Positions 48,474 through 56,752 of a stretch of DNA of 64,000 bases are shown one piece after another. This DNA is from Gloeobacter morelensis MG652769 (GTDB lineage: Bacteria > Cyanobacteriota > Cyanobacteriia > Gloeobacterales > Gloeobacteraceae). The translations under genes were made by a program, and so were the position numbers. Under the pieces are notes generated by a model that was given only the letters and a program-made list of their open reading frames with translations, was not told the origin of the DNA and ran no database searches. Where the stretch lies: the NCBI RefSeq assembly GCF_021018745.1, contig NZ_CP063845.1, positions 4,216,001-4,280,000 of the forward strand, written 5' to 3'. How positions within the stretch are numbered: the first letter of the stretch is position 1; every line of letters begins with the position of its first letter.

Positions 48474-48896
48474 TTACCTCCTAATCATCTCTTCTGGTTT
48501 TAAGATAGACAAATCTGGAAATAGCAACTCAGCGTTTTGAAAGTCTCTGGCATTATTTGTAGCAATCATTTGGGCATTGCCGGCTACCGCAAGTTCGATT
48601 AAATGATTGTCAGCCTCGTCTTTTAGATTGGGTCGCCATAGATAGTAAATAAAAATCCATTTACTCGCACTCATAAATGCATGCATTAAAGTCAGTATTT
48701 CATTCTGGCTCAAAGGGCATTGGGCAAGAATATACGGTCACCCAACAATGGATTCATACTCACAAAACAATGCATTTCCCATTAAAGGCTGATATTCCCC
48801 CTGAAGACAACGCCGAACGAGTTCTCGGCTGGGTCCAGCCGAGCCGATGAGGGCGCTGATAAAGACGCTAGTATCAACGACGATTTTGGTCAGCAT
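48474..48896 (-). pseudogene. PIN-domain toxin with in-frame TGA
   Basis: Read from ATG 48896, the frame encodes a PIN nuclease of ~140 residues: VVDTSVFISAL with the first Asp, a Glu in FCEYESIVG, DEADNHLIELA and IATNNARDF with further acids. A TGA at 48740-48738 interrupts it at about residue 53, and the same frame continues without any shift (PYILAQCPLSQNEIL). A single CGA-to-TGA change would explain this. Without readthrough the toxin is dead, while the antitoxin frame is intact. Confidence 0.72.
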
Positions 48897-49159
48897 GTCG
48901 TCCCATGACAGCATATATGCAATCATGAAGATTGGCCATTTTCTCCCGGCGGGTCTGCTGCAAAACTTATGAGTTAACCGGTTTTCCAGCTGAGGGCCTG
49001 CAGTTGGCGGTCGTCTTGGGCGAACTGGCCTTGCTTGAGCTACTGATGCGGACGAGGTTGGAAGCTTCGGCATAGCCCAGGCATACACGAGTCAGCCTTG
49101 CTCACACTTTGAGGCTGCCTGTCAGTTCAGGCTTTTGACCTCTTGACGAGCTCAATCTC

Positions 49160-49361
49160 GCTGGACTGAACCCCTAAGGTGAGACAATCTTTTCAGCTCT
49201 GTCAAGTGTGATGGATCACGGAGATGCATATCATGTCTAAGTCCCATCGTTCCTTCACCACTGACTTTAAATTACAGGTTGTCCGAGAAGTCGAGGCCGG
49301 TGCCCAGCTCCCGCGCGCTGCGCACCCGCCCTGTACGAATGCGCTCATCCAATTGAATTAA
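49160..49361 (+). mobile_element. IS3-family left-end remnant
   Basis: A terminal-repeat-like stretch (GGACTGAACCCCTAAGGTGA, ~49163) is followed by ATG 49233 and the N-terminus of an IS3-type OrfA (RSFTTDFKLQVVREVEAG). Homology stops near 49318 and the frame ends at TAA 49361, so helix-turn-helix and DDE parts are missing. An inactive fragment. Confidence 0.55.
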
Positions 49362-49394
49362 TCGCTCGAACTGCCGAAAAGAAGGCTCACTCAT
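49305..49394 (-). pseudogene. Regulator N-terminal remnant (WYL/HTH type)
   Basis: Minus-strand ATG 49394 opens MSEPSFRQFERLIQLDERIR then TGRVRSAREL, which resembles the first helix-turn-helix of WYL-domain transcription regulators. The similarity ends at the junction with the IS3 fragment and a stop follows soon after. Only ~30 residues survive. 49395-49599 next to it holds nothing I can support. Confidence 0.4.
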
Positions 49395-49599
49395 CAGCGC
49401 GAAGATAATAGTAAATCAAGTCCAAGCCGATACGATGGCTTGTCAGATTGTGAGCGGTCGCATACCCAATTTGTGGAGCTACTGCCTGCCGACACTACTG
49501 GAACCACAGTGCTCAAACCGATTGAAAACTGCGCAGGGGAGCAAGCGCGGTCGATGGCGCAGTCGGTGCATGGCACCTGCAAAACATCCGAAGAACCGA

Positions 49600-50001
49600 T
49601 CATTTTCCGCGGCTCACCCTCGCTCGGTAGGCTTTCACCATCTGTACCGTCACGTCTTCTGGATAGCAAAACGGGCTGTACCCGCCGGCGCGGTGGTAAG
49701 CACTCCTTCGCCCACACCGGCTGCCGTTGCGTGCGCTGCTGTACGGACACGGGCAGTTTCCGGGGTAGCTCGTTGTCGATTCTTCGATGAGTGTATTTTT
49801 AATTTGCTCGTCGGTCAGGGCGCGAGCCTCTGTTGCGATCAAAATCGGCAGCACAACGAGTCCGAGCAACAAAGCCCCGCGCAGAGCAGCAAATAGACGC
49901 CGCCACAGCAGAGATTCAATCGCATTATCTGATCTCCTTAGAGCACTCTTGCAGCAAACTACAGCTGTGCCAATACCTGAACAATCTGAACCTAGTGCCA
50001 T
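49600..50001 (-). CDS. Small exported cysteine-rich protein
   Basis: A hydrophobic segment (LRGALLLGLVVLPILIATEARA) acts as a signal peptide, followed by ~75 residues with the dense motif YPGNCPCPYSSARNG, RCGRRSAYHRAGGYSP and CYPEDVT. I have seen this Cys/Gly/Tyr motif in small secreted bacterial proteins but cannot name a function. The start is uncertain: ATG 50001 is in frame but leaves a long lead; an AAGGAG site nearer the signal peptide has no in-frame ATG, which may indicate a small mutation. Confidence 0.55.
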   Translation of the reverse strand: MALGSDCSGIGTAVVCCKSALRRSDNAIESLLWRRLFAALRGALLLGLVVLPILIATEARALTDEQIKNTLIEESTTSYPGNCPCPYSSARNGSRCGRRSAYHRAGGYSPFCYPEDVTVQMVKAYRARVSRGK

Positions 50002-50327
50002 GGGCAACAACTCCGGGGAAGAAAGACGGTACCTGACCCTTTTCGGGCCTGCGGCAGAGTATCTCCCATATACAGGGGAGACGCGCACTGGTTTTGCAAA
50101 TCTTCATATTTGCAATTTTCGAGTCCGTTTCGGGTCGAAAAATCTGCATAAAACTTCAAAACTAAAGCTAATATCCAGCTCAGATGCCTTAAACTCTGGA
50201 ATCTGTTTGTAAATCTAATTCAAAGCTCGAGCGATGTCATAGCTTCTGTATCTGTCGGGCTTGAGCTACCGAGAACCGTTTTGCAGCCTAGTCTAATCAA
50301 GCAAGCTTTCGAATGGCAAAGGGGATA
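50002..50327. other. Gap without recognised gene
   Basis: About 325 bp of lower-GC sequence between the exported small protein and the DUF4258-type pseudogene. I see no conserved frame, RNA or repeat. It has the look of decayed or intergenic DNA. Confidence 0.4.
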
Positions 50328-50639
50328 ATGCAACGCGTTCTACTGGCGCAAGCAATATCTGAGCGACGGGTGCGCCTTACCCGGCATAGCATCCGCGAAG
50401 CCACCAATGATCTATTATCACGGCAGGATATCTTCGACTCTGTCCTGGACGGTGGAGAGATCATCGAGGAATATCCCCATGCTTTTCCGCTGCCTGCTTG
50501 CTTGGAGTTGGGATTCACCGCTCTGGGAGAACCTGTCCATTCTGTCTAGGGCTACGATGAGGGCAAGCGGGCCGCAGTACTGGTCACCGACCTGACCCCG
50601 ATCGATAGACCGACTGGAGGTCTAGAAAATGACGCTTGA
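50328..50639 (+). pseudogene. DUF4258-like (toxin-type) gene with in-frame TAG
   Basis: From ATG 50328 (AAGGGG just upstream; ATG 50313 is alternative) the frame gives RLTRHSIREA, GGEIIEEYPHAFPLP and ELGFTALGEPVHSV, the DUF4258 plan of RelE-like small proteins. A TAG at 50547-50549 then interrupts, and the same frame continues GYDEGKRAAVLVTDLTP to a TGA at 50637. TGG-to-TAG is the simplest cause, since Trp or similar is expected there. The 3' end overlaps the next small gene by 11 bp. Confidence 0.62.
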
Positions 50640-50790
50640 GCAGTTGCAACAATGGGCGCAATCACAAATCGACAACACCGCCCGACCGGAAGTTCGTCCC
50701 GATATCGCCGTCAGCATTCTGCAGCTTATCGATGAACTCGAAGAACTCAAAGAGCAGCAGCAGGCCAGTCAGATCAAGGACAAGGGCTAG
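50629..50790 (+). CDS. 53-residue helical protein, probable partner of the DUF4258 gene
   Basis: ATG 50629 lies eight bases after GGAGG. The protein starts MTLEQLQQWAQSQID and has a strong C-terminal coiled coil (ILQLIDELEELKEQQQA), ending in a lysine-rich tail. Overlap with the upstream gene and small size suggest an antitoxin or accessory partner. No DNA-binding motif is visible. Confidence 0.52.
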   Translation: MTLEQLQQWAQSQIDNTARPEVRPDIAVSILQLIDELEELKEQQQASQIKDKG

Positions 50791-50819
50791 AACTCGAGGC
50801 AGTCTGTTCCGGCCAGGTA

Positions 50820-50946
50820 TCAACGGTGCCGGACCGTCTACCTCGACATAAACAATGCCCTGGAGTTTGGTGCATTCCATGCCGGGAGCTACGAAATGCA
50901 CTCCCTGCCCGGCGGCGATGAGCGCCAGACACTCCTGTCGCGCTCT
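50820..50946 (-). pseudogene. LysR-type regulator C-terminal remnant
   Basis: The minus strand reads ECLALIAAGQGVHFVAPGME then CTKLQGIVYVEVDGPAP, which fits the conserved end of LysR effector domains (LVAAGLGVALVPES...GVVYRPL...P). A stop lies just upstream at 50949-50947 and the rest of the gene is absent. A ~40-codon relic. Confidence 0.42.
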
Positions 50947-51006
50947 TTACAGGGTCACCAGCGAAGCTCCAGCACCATTTTCAGATGCAGTTGCCTACCC
51001 AATAGC

Positions 51007-51196
51007 TGTGCCGCAGTCGACACGCAAAGCGTGCACGCACTGGGAGTACAAGCCGAGCCCACCCACCGAGTCTCCGGCCTACCGCGCCATTCAGTCCGGG
51101 GGGTGTCGGGGGGTGGCACCCCTCGACGCGGGGAGGGGGAGAGCGCGAGAGGGGCACCCGAAGGGGGTGCCGCCTCTCGCTCCACAGACTCGCGTG
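51007..51196 (+). repeat. Dispersed intergenic repeat, copy B (~190 bp)
   Basis: Same family and orientation as 24036-24223: identical TGTGCCGCAGTCGACACGCA at the left, TCAGTCCGGGGGGTGT in the middle, and GCCGCCTCTCGC near the right end, with diverged sequence between. Inverted stretches (GGCACCC..GAAGGGGGTGCC) near 51153-51171 could form a hairpin. It lies upstream of recR's 3' end, in the decayed island. Confidence 0.62.
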
Positions 51197-51201
51197 CATA
51201 A

Positions 51202-51222
51202 CCAGGTGCCAGGTGCCAGGTG
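51202..51222. repeat. Short tandem repeat (7 bp x 3)
   Basis: Three exact copies of CCAGGTG in a row, followed by a partial fourth (TCAGGG). Located just after dispersed repeat copy B and 70 bp before the recR stop. Confidence 0.6.
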
Positions 51223-51292
51223 TCAGGGTAAAAACCGTTGTCCACTCAGGTTGCTAGCCTGCCTGCCGTTGTCTATCCCACTGCAAACCGCT

Positions 51293-51886
51293 CTAGATCT
51301 CGCGGCGGCCTTCGAGGGCGCGCGCCAGGGTCATCTCGTCGGCATATTCGAGATCGCCCCCCACCGGCAGGCCGAAGGCAATACGCGTCACGCGCGGTCC
51401 GAGCACTTTGACGTACTTGCTCAAATACATGGTCGTCATCTCCCCTTCGGTGCTCGGGTTGATGGCGAGGATCACCTCTTTGACCGTATCGGTCCCGACG
51501 CGCTGGAGCAGTTCTTTGATGCGCAACTGCTCGGGGCCGATGCCTTCCATGGGATTGATGAGACCGCCCAGCACGTGGTAATGCCCCTTGAACTCGCGGG
51601 TGCGCTCGATGGCGACCAAGTCGCGCGGCTCGGCCACCACGCAAATCATCTCGCCCTGGCGGCCGGGCTGGCGGCAGAGGTCGCAAGGGTCTTCGGCAGA
51701 AAGATTAAAACAGCGGCTGCACACGCCGATTTGCTCCGTCGCTTCGACAAGGGCCTGGGCCAGTTGTAATGCCTCGGACTTGGGGCGGCGCAAAAGATGA
51801 AATGCCAGGCGCTGGGCCGTCTTGGGGCCGATGCCCGGCAGGCGCTGCAAGTGTTCGATGAGTCGAGCCAGGGGCCGGGTGTACAT
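51293..51886 (-). CDS. recR: Recombination mediator RecR
   Basis: A 197-residue RecFOR component. An N-terminal helix-hairpin-helix ([20 protein letters not shown], ~13-32), a four-cysteine zinc finger ([16 protein letters not shown]), a TOPRIM domain with [12 protein letters not shown] and the Walker-B-like C-terminal end [16 protein letters not shown] are all in order. It helps load RecA at gaps. ybaB lies 68 bp upstream on the same strand, the usual ybaB-recR pairing. Confidence 0.94.
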   Translation of the reverse strand: MYTRPLARLIEHLQRLPGIGPKTAQRLAFHLLRRPKSEALQLAQALVEATEQIGVCSRCFNLSAEDPCDLCRQPGRQGEMICVVAEPRDLVAIERTREFKGHYHVLGGLINPMEGIGPEQLRIKELLQRVGTDTVKEVILAINPSTEGEMTTMYLSKYVKVLGPRVTRIAFGLPVGGDLEYADEMTLARALEGRREI

Positions 51887-51954
51887 GGGCTATCCCGGGT
51901 ATGAAGTAACCGGTGCCGCTTCTGGGCGGCGCCGACCAAGAAAAGCGTGGCTGG

Positions 51955-52290
51955 CTAGAAGCCGAGACCTGGGGGAAACTCCATGCCGCCGGTCAATTCC
52001 TGCATCTTCGCCTTCATCGTCTCGGCGGACTTGGTGTAAGCGTCTTTGTAGGCGGTCAGCAGCAGGTCTTCGACGACTTCTTTGCTCTCCGAGAGCAGCT
52101 GCGGGTCGATGGTGACGCTGGTCGGTTCCTGGTTGCCGCTTAAAGTCACCTTGACCAGACCACCGCCGGCCACACCCTCGATCGAAAGTGCAGCCAGTTC
52201 GTCCTGGAGCTTGGCGCTGCCTTCTTGGATCTGCTTGACGCGCTTGAGCGCTTCCTGGAACTGGCCCATCGGACCAAAGCCTTTGCTCAT
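51955..52290 (-). CDS. YbaB/EbfC nucleoid-associated protein
   Basis: A 111-residue dimeric DNA-binding protein: an N-terminal helix (FQEALKRVKQIQEGSAKLQDEL), the beta core (GLVKVTLSGNQEPTSVTIDP) and C-terminal helix (VEDLLLTAYKDAYTKSAE) match YbaB/EbfC. The length fits. It probably acts in chromosome compaction or recombination and precedes recR. Confidence 0.9.
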   Translation of the reverse strand: MSKGFGPMGQFQEALKRVKQIQEGSAKLQDELAALSIEGVAGGGLVKVTLSGNQEPTSVTIDPQLLSESKEVVEDLLLTAYKDAYTKSAETMKAKMQELTGGMEFPPGLGF

Positions 52291-52356
52291 ATGGATCGTT
52301 CTCCTGGAGGCTGTTTTATTGTAATCAATTTGGACGGTTGTCCAGGGAGCCGCCCC

Positions 52357-52872
52357 TCAGCGCGAACCGGTCATCCGGGCGCGGTAGTCGCGACAGAGAT
52401 TGCCCACCAGCGACTGGCAAATGCCGGCGTTCATGGTGCTCACCGCCGCCTGGGCGGCCGATTGGACCACCGGCTGCGGGAGCATGCCCAAAAAGCCCGG
52501 CAGCGCAATGCGAATGCCGAAATTGGCCTCCCAGAAGACCACGACACTATCTGCCGCTGGATCGAGACGAAACAAGCCGGCAAAATCGGCCTCGTAGCCC
52601 GGCTCCGGCAGGGGAACCGAGTACAAACGGTAGAGGCGTTCGTCCTCCTCGACCACCCGCAGGGCCATGCGCGGAGCCACCCGAAAACCGAGAGCTCCCA
52701 ACTCGGGCAGTTGCAGGCGGTAGGCGCCCGCGGCAACCTCCACCTTGAGGGGCCGAAAACCGACCGGGATCCAGTGATCCGGCTTGCGCAGATAGCTCAC
52801 CAGCGGCGGCAGGTCCGTCTGCAGGCGCACATCTCCGCGCTGGCTGTCTTTAAGGGAAAGCGATGTCGACAT
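52357..52872 (-). CDS. DUF1997 family protein
   Basis: A 171-residue protein from ATG 52872; the frame upstream of it is antisense to the binding-protein gene and not coding. It is a beta-rich fold with LVSYLRKPDHWIPVGFRPLKVE and VFWEANFGIRIALPGF, typical of the DUF1997 (SRPBCC-like) proteins of cyanobacteria and plastids. The function is unknown. It is closely divergent from the binding-protein gene. Confidence 0.75.
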   Translation of the reverse strand: MSTSLSLKDSQRGDVRLQTDLPPLVSYLRKPDHWIPVGFRPLKVEVAAGAYRLQLPELGALGFRVAPRMALRVVEEDERLYRLYSVPLPEPGYEADFAGLFRLDPAADSVVVFWEANFGIRIALPGFLGMLPQPVVQSAAQAAVSTMNAGICQSLVGNLCRDYRARMTGSR

Positions 52873-52930
52873 GCGTTTGATTGTACGCTTGGGAACAACA
52901 AAGGCCAGGCATTCAACTTTGAAAACACCG

Positions 52931-54013
52931 ATGCGCTTGCGCGCCACTCTCTGGGCAATGGTTACTTTGCTGACGGTTGGCGCCCTTGGTGTCCGGGCAG
53001 AATCGACAAATTCCCCTGCTACGGCGGGACAAACATCCGTGCCACCCCCCGTGACCGGTGTGCCCCTGATCGATTCGCCCTCGGTGCTGCAGTGGCCTGC
53101 CGATAACCCACCGAGCCTGGCAACCCTGGCCGAACCAACCGCCAACCGGAGCTTCGACTTCCACGCCAGCATCGATCGCTGCGATATGGTGCTGGTCAGT
53201 TCGGGCAACTACCACATGGCGCTGCGCGAGTTGTGGTTCGATGTGTATCTCAAAAAGTACGTGCCCGGCCTCAAAAACTGGTACTACACCACCAGCCCGC
53301 CGTTGGCCCCGGCGCTGATTCAAAGCGGATATTTAAGCGTCGATAATCTAGCGGCACGCTGTCGGCCGCAAGTGGTCGTGGGTCCGGCCTCCGAGATCGA
53401 TGCGTTGGCCGCCCTGGGTGCTGCCGAAGGCCCGCGGTTGCCCCTCCATACAAGCCGCGGCAACGTCATCCTGGTCAAAAAAGGCAATCCCAAAGCGATT
53501 CGCACCGTCTGGGATCTAGGTAGGGCGGATATCCGGGTGGTCACCCCCAACCCCAAGACTGAGCAGGGCACCTTCGCCAACTACAGCGGCAGCATCTACG
53601 ATATCGCCGCGGGCGACCCCGCACCGCCCAAAGGGGCAAACGCCAGACAACTCTATAACGCCATCTTCAACAACGGCGAAATCAAGAACAAATGGCTCTC
53701 CGGCAGCCGCATCCACCATCGCGAGATACCCTGGTCCATTGCCCACGGTCAGGCGGATGCCGGGGTGATTTTCTACCATCTGGCTTTCTATCTGGCCCAA
53801 TCGTTCCCGGAGCTGTTCGAGATTGTTCCTTTAGGTGGCACGGTCGACAAACCCCAGCCCCTGCCGGGCAATCGGACCGCTACCCTTTATGCCACGCGGG
53901 TCGGCGGCGATTGGAATGCCGTGCAGTTGAACGCGAGAGAGAAGCTGATCGAGGCGTTCAGTTCGGAGGATTTCACTCAGATTCTCCAAAAATACGGCCT
54001 GCGCAGGCCCTAG
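52931..54013 (+). CDS. Periplasmic substrate-binding protein (PBP type 2-like)
   Basis: From ATG 52931 the protein has 360 residues with a signal peptide (~1-24). A ~40-residue Pro/Ser linker precedes a ModA/sulfate-binding-like fold; recognisable parts are VVGPASEIDAL, GNVILVKKGNPKAIRTVWDL, a TPNPKTEQGTFANYSG segment and ADAGVIFYHLAFYL. It probably binds an oxyanion or similar ligand, but no permease or ATPase gene is adjacent, so it may be a solitary sensor. Confidence 0.72.
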   Translation: MRLRATLWAMVTLLTVGALGVRAESTNSPATAGQTSVPPPVTGVPLIDSPSVLQWPADNPPSLATLAEPTANRSFDFHASIDRCDMVLVSSGNYHMALRELWFDVYLKKYVPGLKNWYYTTSPPLAPALIQSGYLSVDNLAARCRPQVVVGPASEIDALAALGAAEGPRLPLHTSRGNVILVKKGNPKAIRTVWDLGRADIRVVTPNPKTEQGTFANYSGSIYDIAAGDPAPPKGANARQLYNAIFNNGEIKNKWLSGSRIHHREIPWSIAHGQADAGVIFYHLAFYLAQSFPELFEIVPLGGTVDKPQPLPGNRTATLYATRVGGDWNAVQLNAREKLIEAFSSEDFTQILQKYGLRRP

Positions 54014-54086
54014 CCTGCATCCGATTGCCACACCTGCAGCCCCGGCCTAAGATGCGGGAGGACTATGCCCCGCGCCAGAGTGACCC

Positions 54087-54560
54087 ATGACTACCATCCT
54101 CCGCATCGAGCGCAGTGCTGTCGATCGATTGGAGCTGAGCACCGTCGGCACCCACATAGAGCAGCTGGCGGGGGACCCGCTCGCCAACGCCCGCCAGATC
54201 CGCTTTGAGATTGACTATCCGCTCGCTGAGGCCGATCCGCGCGAATTGCCGGAGGTGCAGGAGGTGCGGCTATTTTTTATCCGCCTCGATGCGCGCTACC
54301 CGTGGCTTCCGTATCTGCTCGACTGGCGCTCCGGCGAATTGACACGCTTTGCAGCGATGCTCGTACCCCACCAGTTCAGCGCTAAGGACGGCATCACCTT
54401 TGCCCCCGAAGCAATGGAAATCTTTGTGATGCACAAAATTTTCGTGATGGCCGATTGGCTGACCAGCAAAGGAATCGCCAACCGCTCGGAGCTGCGCTAT
54501 CTGGCCCAGGCCCTGGGTTACGACATCGACGCCGAATTTTTTGAGTTGCTCACCCTCTAA
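54087..54560 (+). CDS. CRR6-like NDH-1 assembly protein (DUF1817)
   Basis: A 157-residue protein with the cyanobacterial/plastid CRR6 plan: an N-terminal LELSTVGTHIEQL unit, IRFEIDYPLAEADPRELPEV, RYPWLPYLLDW and HQFSAKDGITFAPEAMEIFVM. CRR6 is required for maturation of NdhI during assembly of the NDH-1 hydrophilic arm. ndhH lies ~6 kb away in the same window. The match is from memory of the family. Confidence 0.65.
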   Translation: MTTILRIERSAVDRLELSTVGTHIEQLAGDPLANARQIRFEIDYPLAEADPRELPEVQEVRLFFIRLDARYPWLPYLLDWRSGELTRFAAMLVPHQFSAKDGITFAPEAMEIFVMHKIFVMADWLTSKGIANRSELRYLAQALGYDIDAEFFELLTL

Positions 54561-54610
54561 GGCGAAGCGCCCATCGGGCTTAAGAAGCGCATGCTACGAT
54601 TTGCGCAAAA

Positions 54611-56428
54611 ATGCGCGTGGGTGCCGATGTGTTCGTTCTAGATGCTACTGCCCAACAGACTACTGCCGCGCCGAGCGAGCGGGCGCGTTTTCGCCGCACC
54701 AAGATTGTCGCCACCATCGGTCCCGCTGTCGACGACCCGCAGGCTCTGCGCCGGCTCATCCAGGCCGGGGCGACGACCCTCAGACTCAATTTTTCCCACG
54801 GCACCCACGAGGAGCACCGCCGCCGCATCGGCCTCATCCGCCAGATTTCCTTTGAACTCAACCAGCCGGTGGCCATCCTGCAGGATCTGCAAGGCCCCAA
54901 GATCCGGTTGGGCAAATTTGCCGACGGACCGATCGTCCTCAAGCACGGCGACCCGTTTATTCTGACCAGCCACGACGTGCCCGCCAACCAGCACATCAGT
55001 CCGATCACCTACTCGCGGCTTATCCAGGAAGTGCCCAGCGGCGCCACGATCTTGCTCGACGACGGGCGGGTGGAACTGGTGGTCGAGCGGGTGGACCTCG
55101 AAGCCCAATACCTGCACTGCCGGACGGTGGGGGGGGGCAAGCTCTCCAACAGCAAAGGCGTCAACTTTCCCGGCGTCACCCTCTCGGTGCCGGCGATGAC
55201 CGAAAAGGACCGCGAGGATTTGCTCTTTGGCCTCAACCAGGGCGTCGATTGGGTGGCCCTCAGTTTTGTGCGCACCCCGAGCGATTTGCTCGAACTGAAG
55301 GAACTGATTGCCCAAGCGGGCAAGCGGGTACCGGTCATCGCCAAGATCGAAAAATTCGAGGCTTTCGAGAATCTCGACGCGGTGATCGCCGCCTGCGACG
55401 GGCTGATGGTGGCCCGTGGCGATCTGGGCGTCGAGATGCCCGCCGAGGAGGTGCCCTTGCTCCAAAAGCGGCTGATTGCCTCGGCCAACCGGGCCGGCAA
55501 ACCGGTGATCACCGCCACCCAGATGCTCGATTCGATGGTGAGCAACAGCCGCCCGACCCGCGCCGAAGTTTCCGATGTGGCCAACGCCATCCTGGACGGC
55601 ACCGACGCGGTGATGCTCTCCAACGAGACCGCCGTGGGCGAGCACCCGATCTTGGCGGTCGAGACAATGGCGCGCATCGCCGATCGCATCGAGCGCTCGA
55701 TGCCCCAGCGCACCTGGGTAGATACGGGCCGCTCGATCCCGAACGCCATCTCCCAGGCGGTGGGCAGCGTTGCCCAGCAGTTGGGCGCCCAGGCGATTCT
55801 CACCCTCACCAAATCCGGCGCCACCGCCCGCAACGTCAGCAAGTACCGGCCGAAGGTGCCGATTATCGCGATTACCCCGAGCGTGTCGGTGGCGCGCGAA
55901 CTGCAGATGGTCTGGGGGGTCTACCCGCTGATGGTCCTGGATCTGCCTTCGACCCGCCAGACCTTTCAAGCGGCGATCAGCGCCGCCCAGGACGAGAACC
56001 TCGTCCTCGAAGGCGACCTGGTGGTGATGACCGCCGGCACCATCCAGGGGCTCTCCGGTTCGACGGATCTCATCAAAGTCGAGGTAGTGACAGCGATTCT
56101 CGGCCGGGGGTTGGGCCTGGGCCAGAATGCTGTGAGCGGACGCGCCCGCGTCGTGCGCCACAGCGACGAAGCAGCGGCCTTGAGTCCCGGGGACATCCTG
56201 ATTGCCCCGCGCACCGACGCCAACTTTATCGAAGCGATCAAGCTCGCGGGCGGCATCGTCACCGAAGAAGGCGGCCTTACCTCCCACGCGGCGATTATCG
56301 GGCTGCGCCTCGGCCTGCCGGTGTTGCTCGGGGTCAAAGATTGCACCACCCGCATCCCGGACGGGGTGGTACTCACCCTCGACCCGCAAAAAGGGGTCAT
56401 CTTCTCCGGGGCGGCCTCCGCCGTCTAG
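54611..56428 (+). CDS. pyk: Pyruvate kinase with C-terminal PEP-utiliser domain
   Basis: A 605-residue enzyme. RTKIVATIGPAVDDP opens the barrel, NFSHGTHEEH follows, the catalytic lysine region is VIAKIEKFEAFEN, and MVARGDLGVEMP and TATQMLDSM are classic. Residues ~370-485 form the regulatory domain. The last ~100 residues add a phosphohistidine swivel domain (EGGLTSHAAIIGLRLG), as in many cyanobacterial and Bacillus enzymes. The ATG is preceded by little ribosome site. A glutaredoxin-like gene begins 6 bp after the stop. Confidence 0.96.
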   Translation: MRVGADVFVLDATAQQTTAAPSERARFRRTKIVATIGPAVDDPQALRRLIQAGATTLRLNFSHGTHEEHRRRIGLIRQISFELNQPVAILQDLQGPKIRLGKFADGPIVLKHGDPFILTSHDVPANQHISPITYSRLIQEVPSGATILLDDGRVELVVERVDLEAQYLHCRTVGGGKLSNSKGVNFPGVTLSVPAMTEKDREDLLFGLNQGVDWVALSFVRTPSDLLELKELIAQAGKRVPVIAKIEKFEAFENLDAVIAACDGLMVARGDLGVEMPAEEVPLLQKRLIASANRAGKPVITATQMLDSMVSNSRPTRAEVSDVANAILDGTDAVMLSNETAVGEHPILAVETMARIADRIERSMPQRTWVDTGRSIPNAISQAVGSVAQQLGAQAILTLTKSGATARNVSKYRPKVPIIAITPSVSVARELQMVWGVYPLMVLDLPSTRQTFQAAISAAQDENLVLEGDLVVMTAGTIQGLSGSTDLIKVEVVTAILGRGLGLGQNAVSGRARVVRHSDEAAALSPGDILIAPRTDANFIEAIKLAGGIVTEEGGLTSHAAIIGLRLGLPVLLGVKDCTTRIPDGVVLTLDPQKGVIFSGAASAV

Positions 56429-56433
56429 CGCCT

Positions 56434-56691
56434 GTGCAGAGAACCGTCGTCTTCTACTCCAAGCCCGGCTGCTGTCTGTGCGACGCACTGGAAGCCACCT
56501 TGCGCCGGGTGCAGCCGGATTTGGGCTTTGCGCTCGAGAAGCGCGACATCCTCATCCATCCCGAATGGTTCGCCGACTTTCAGTACACCATCCCGGTGCT
56601 GGAGGTGAACGGCCGCACCCTGACAGGCATCTCCCATCGCAGCACGGCCGCCCAGCTGGCGGCCGTGCTGGAGCGGGCTTTTGTCGCCTGA
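56434..56691 (+). CDS. Glutaredoxin-like protein (DUF836)
   Basis: An 85-residue thioredoxin-fold protein from GTG 56434. VVFYSKPGCCLCDALE contains a CxxC-like CCLC site, followed by KRDILIHPEWFADFQYTIPV with the cis-proline and a C-terminal helix. This is the small glutaredoxin-like family common in cyanobacteria. It lies 6 bp after pyk and is probably coexpressed. It is easy to miss because the open frame extends far upstream inside pyk. Confidence 0.78.
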   Translation: MQRTVVFYSKPGCCLCDALEATLRRVQPDLGFALEKRDILIHPEWFADFQYTIPVLEVNGRTLTGISHRSTAAQLAAVLERAFVA

Positions 56692-56752
56692 GAATGCTTG
56701 CCAGCGATGCTTGAGATATGCAAAAAGTAGGGTATTCCCCGCCGGTTTTGTG

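Noticed and set aside
48738-50549. Stop-codon recoding (selenocysteine or suppressor tRNA) to explain the two interrupted toxin genes
   Set aside because: The stops differ (TGA and TAG), no SECIS-like element or special tRNA is seen, and core genes use all stops normally.
54638-56488. A 616-codon minus-strand frame across pyruvate kinase
   Set aside because: Antisense shadow; rich in Gly, His and Arg, no motifs.
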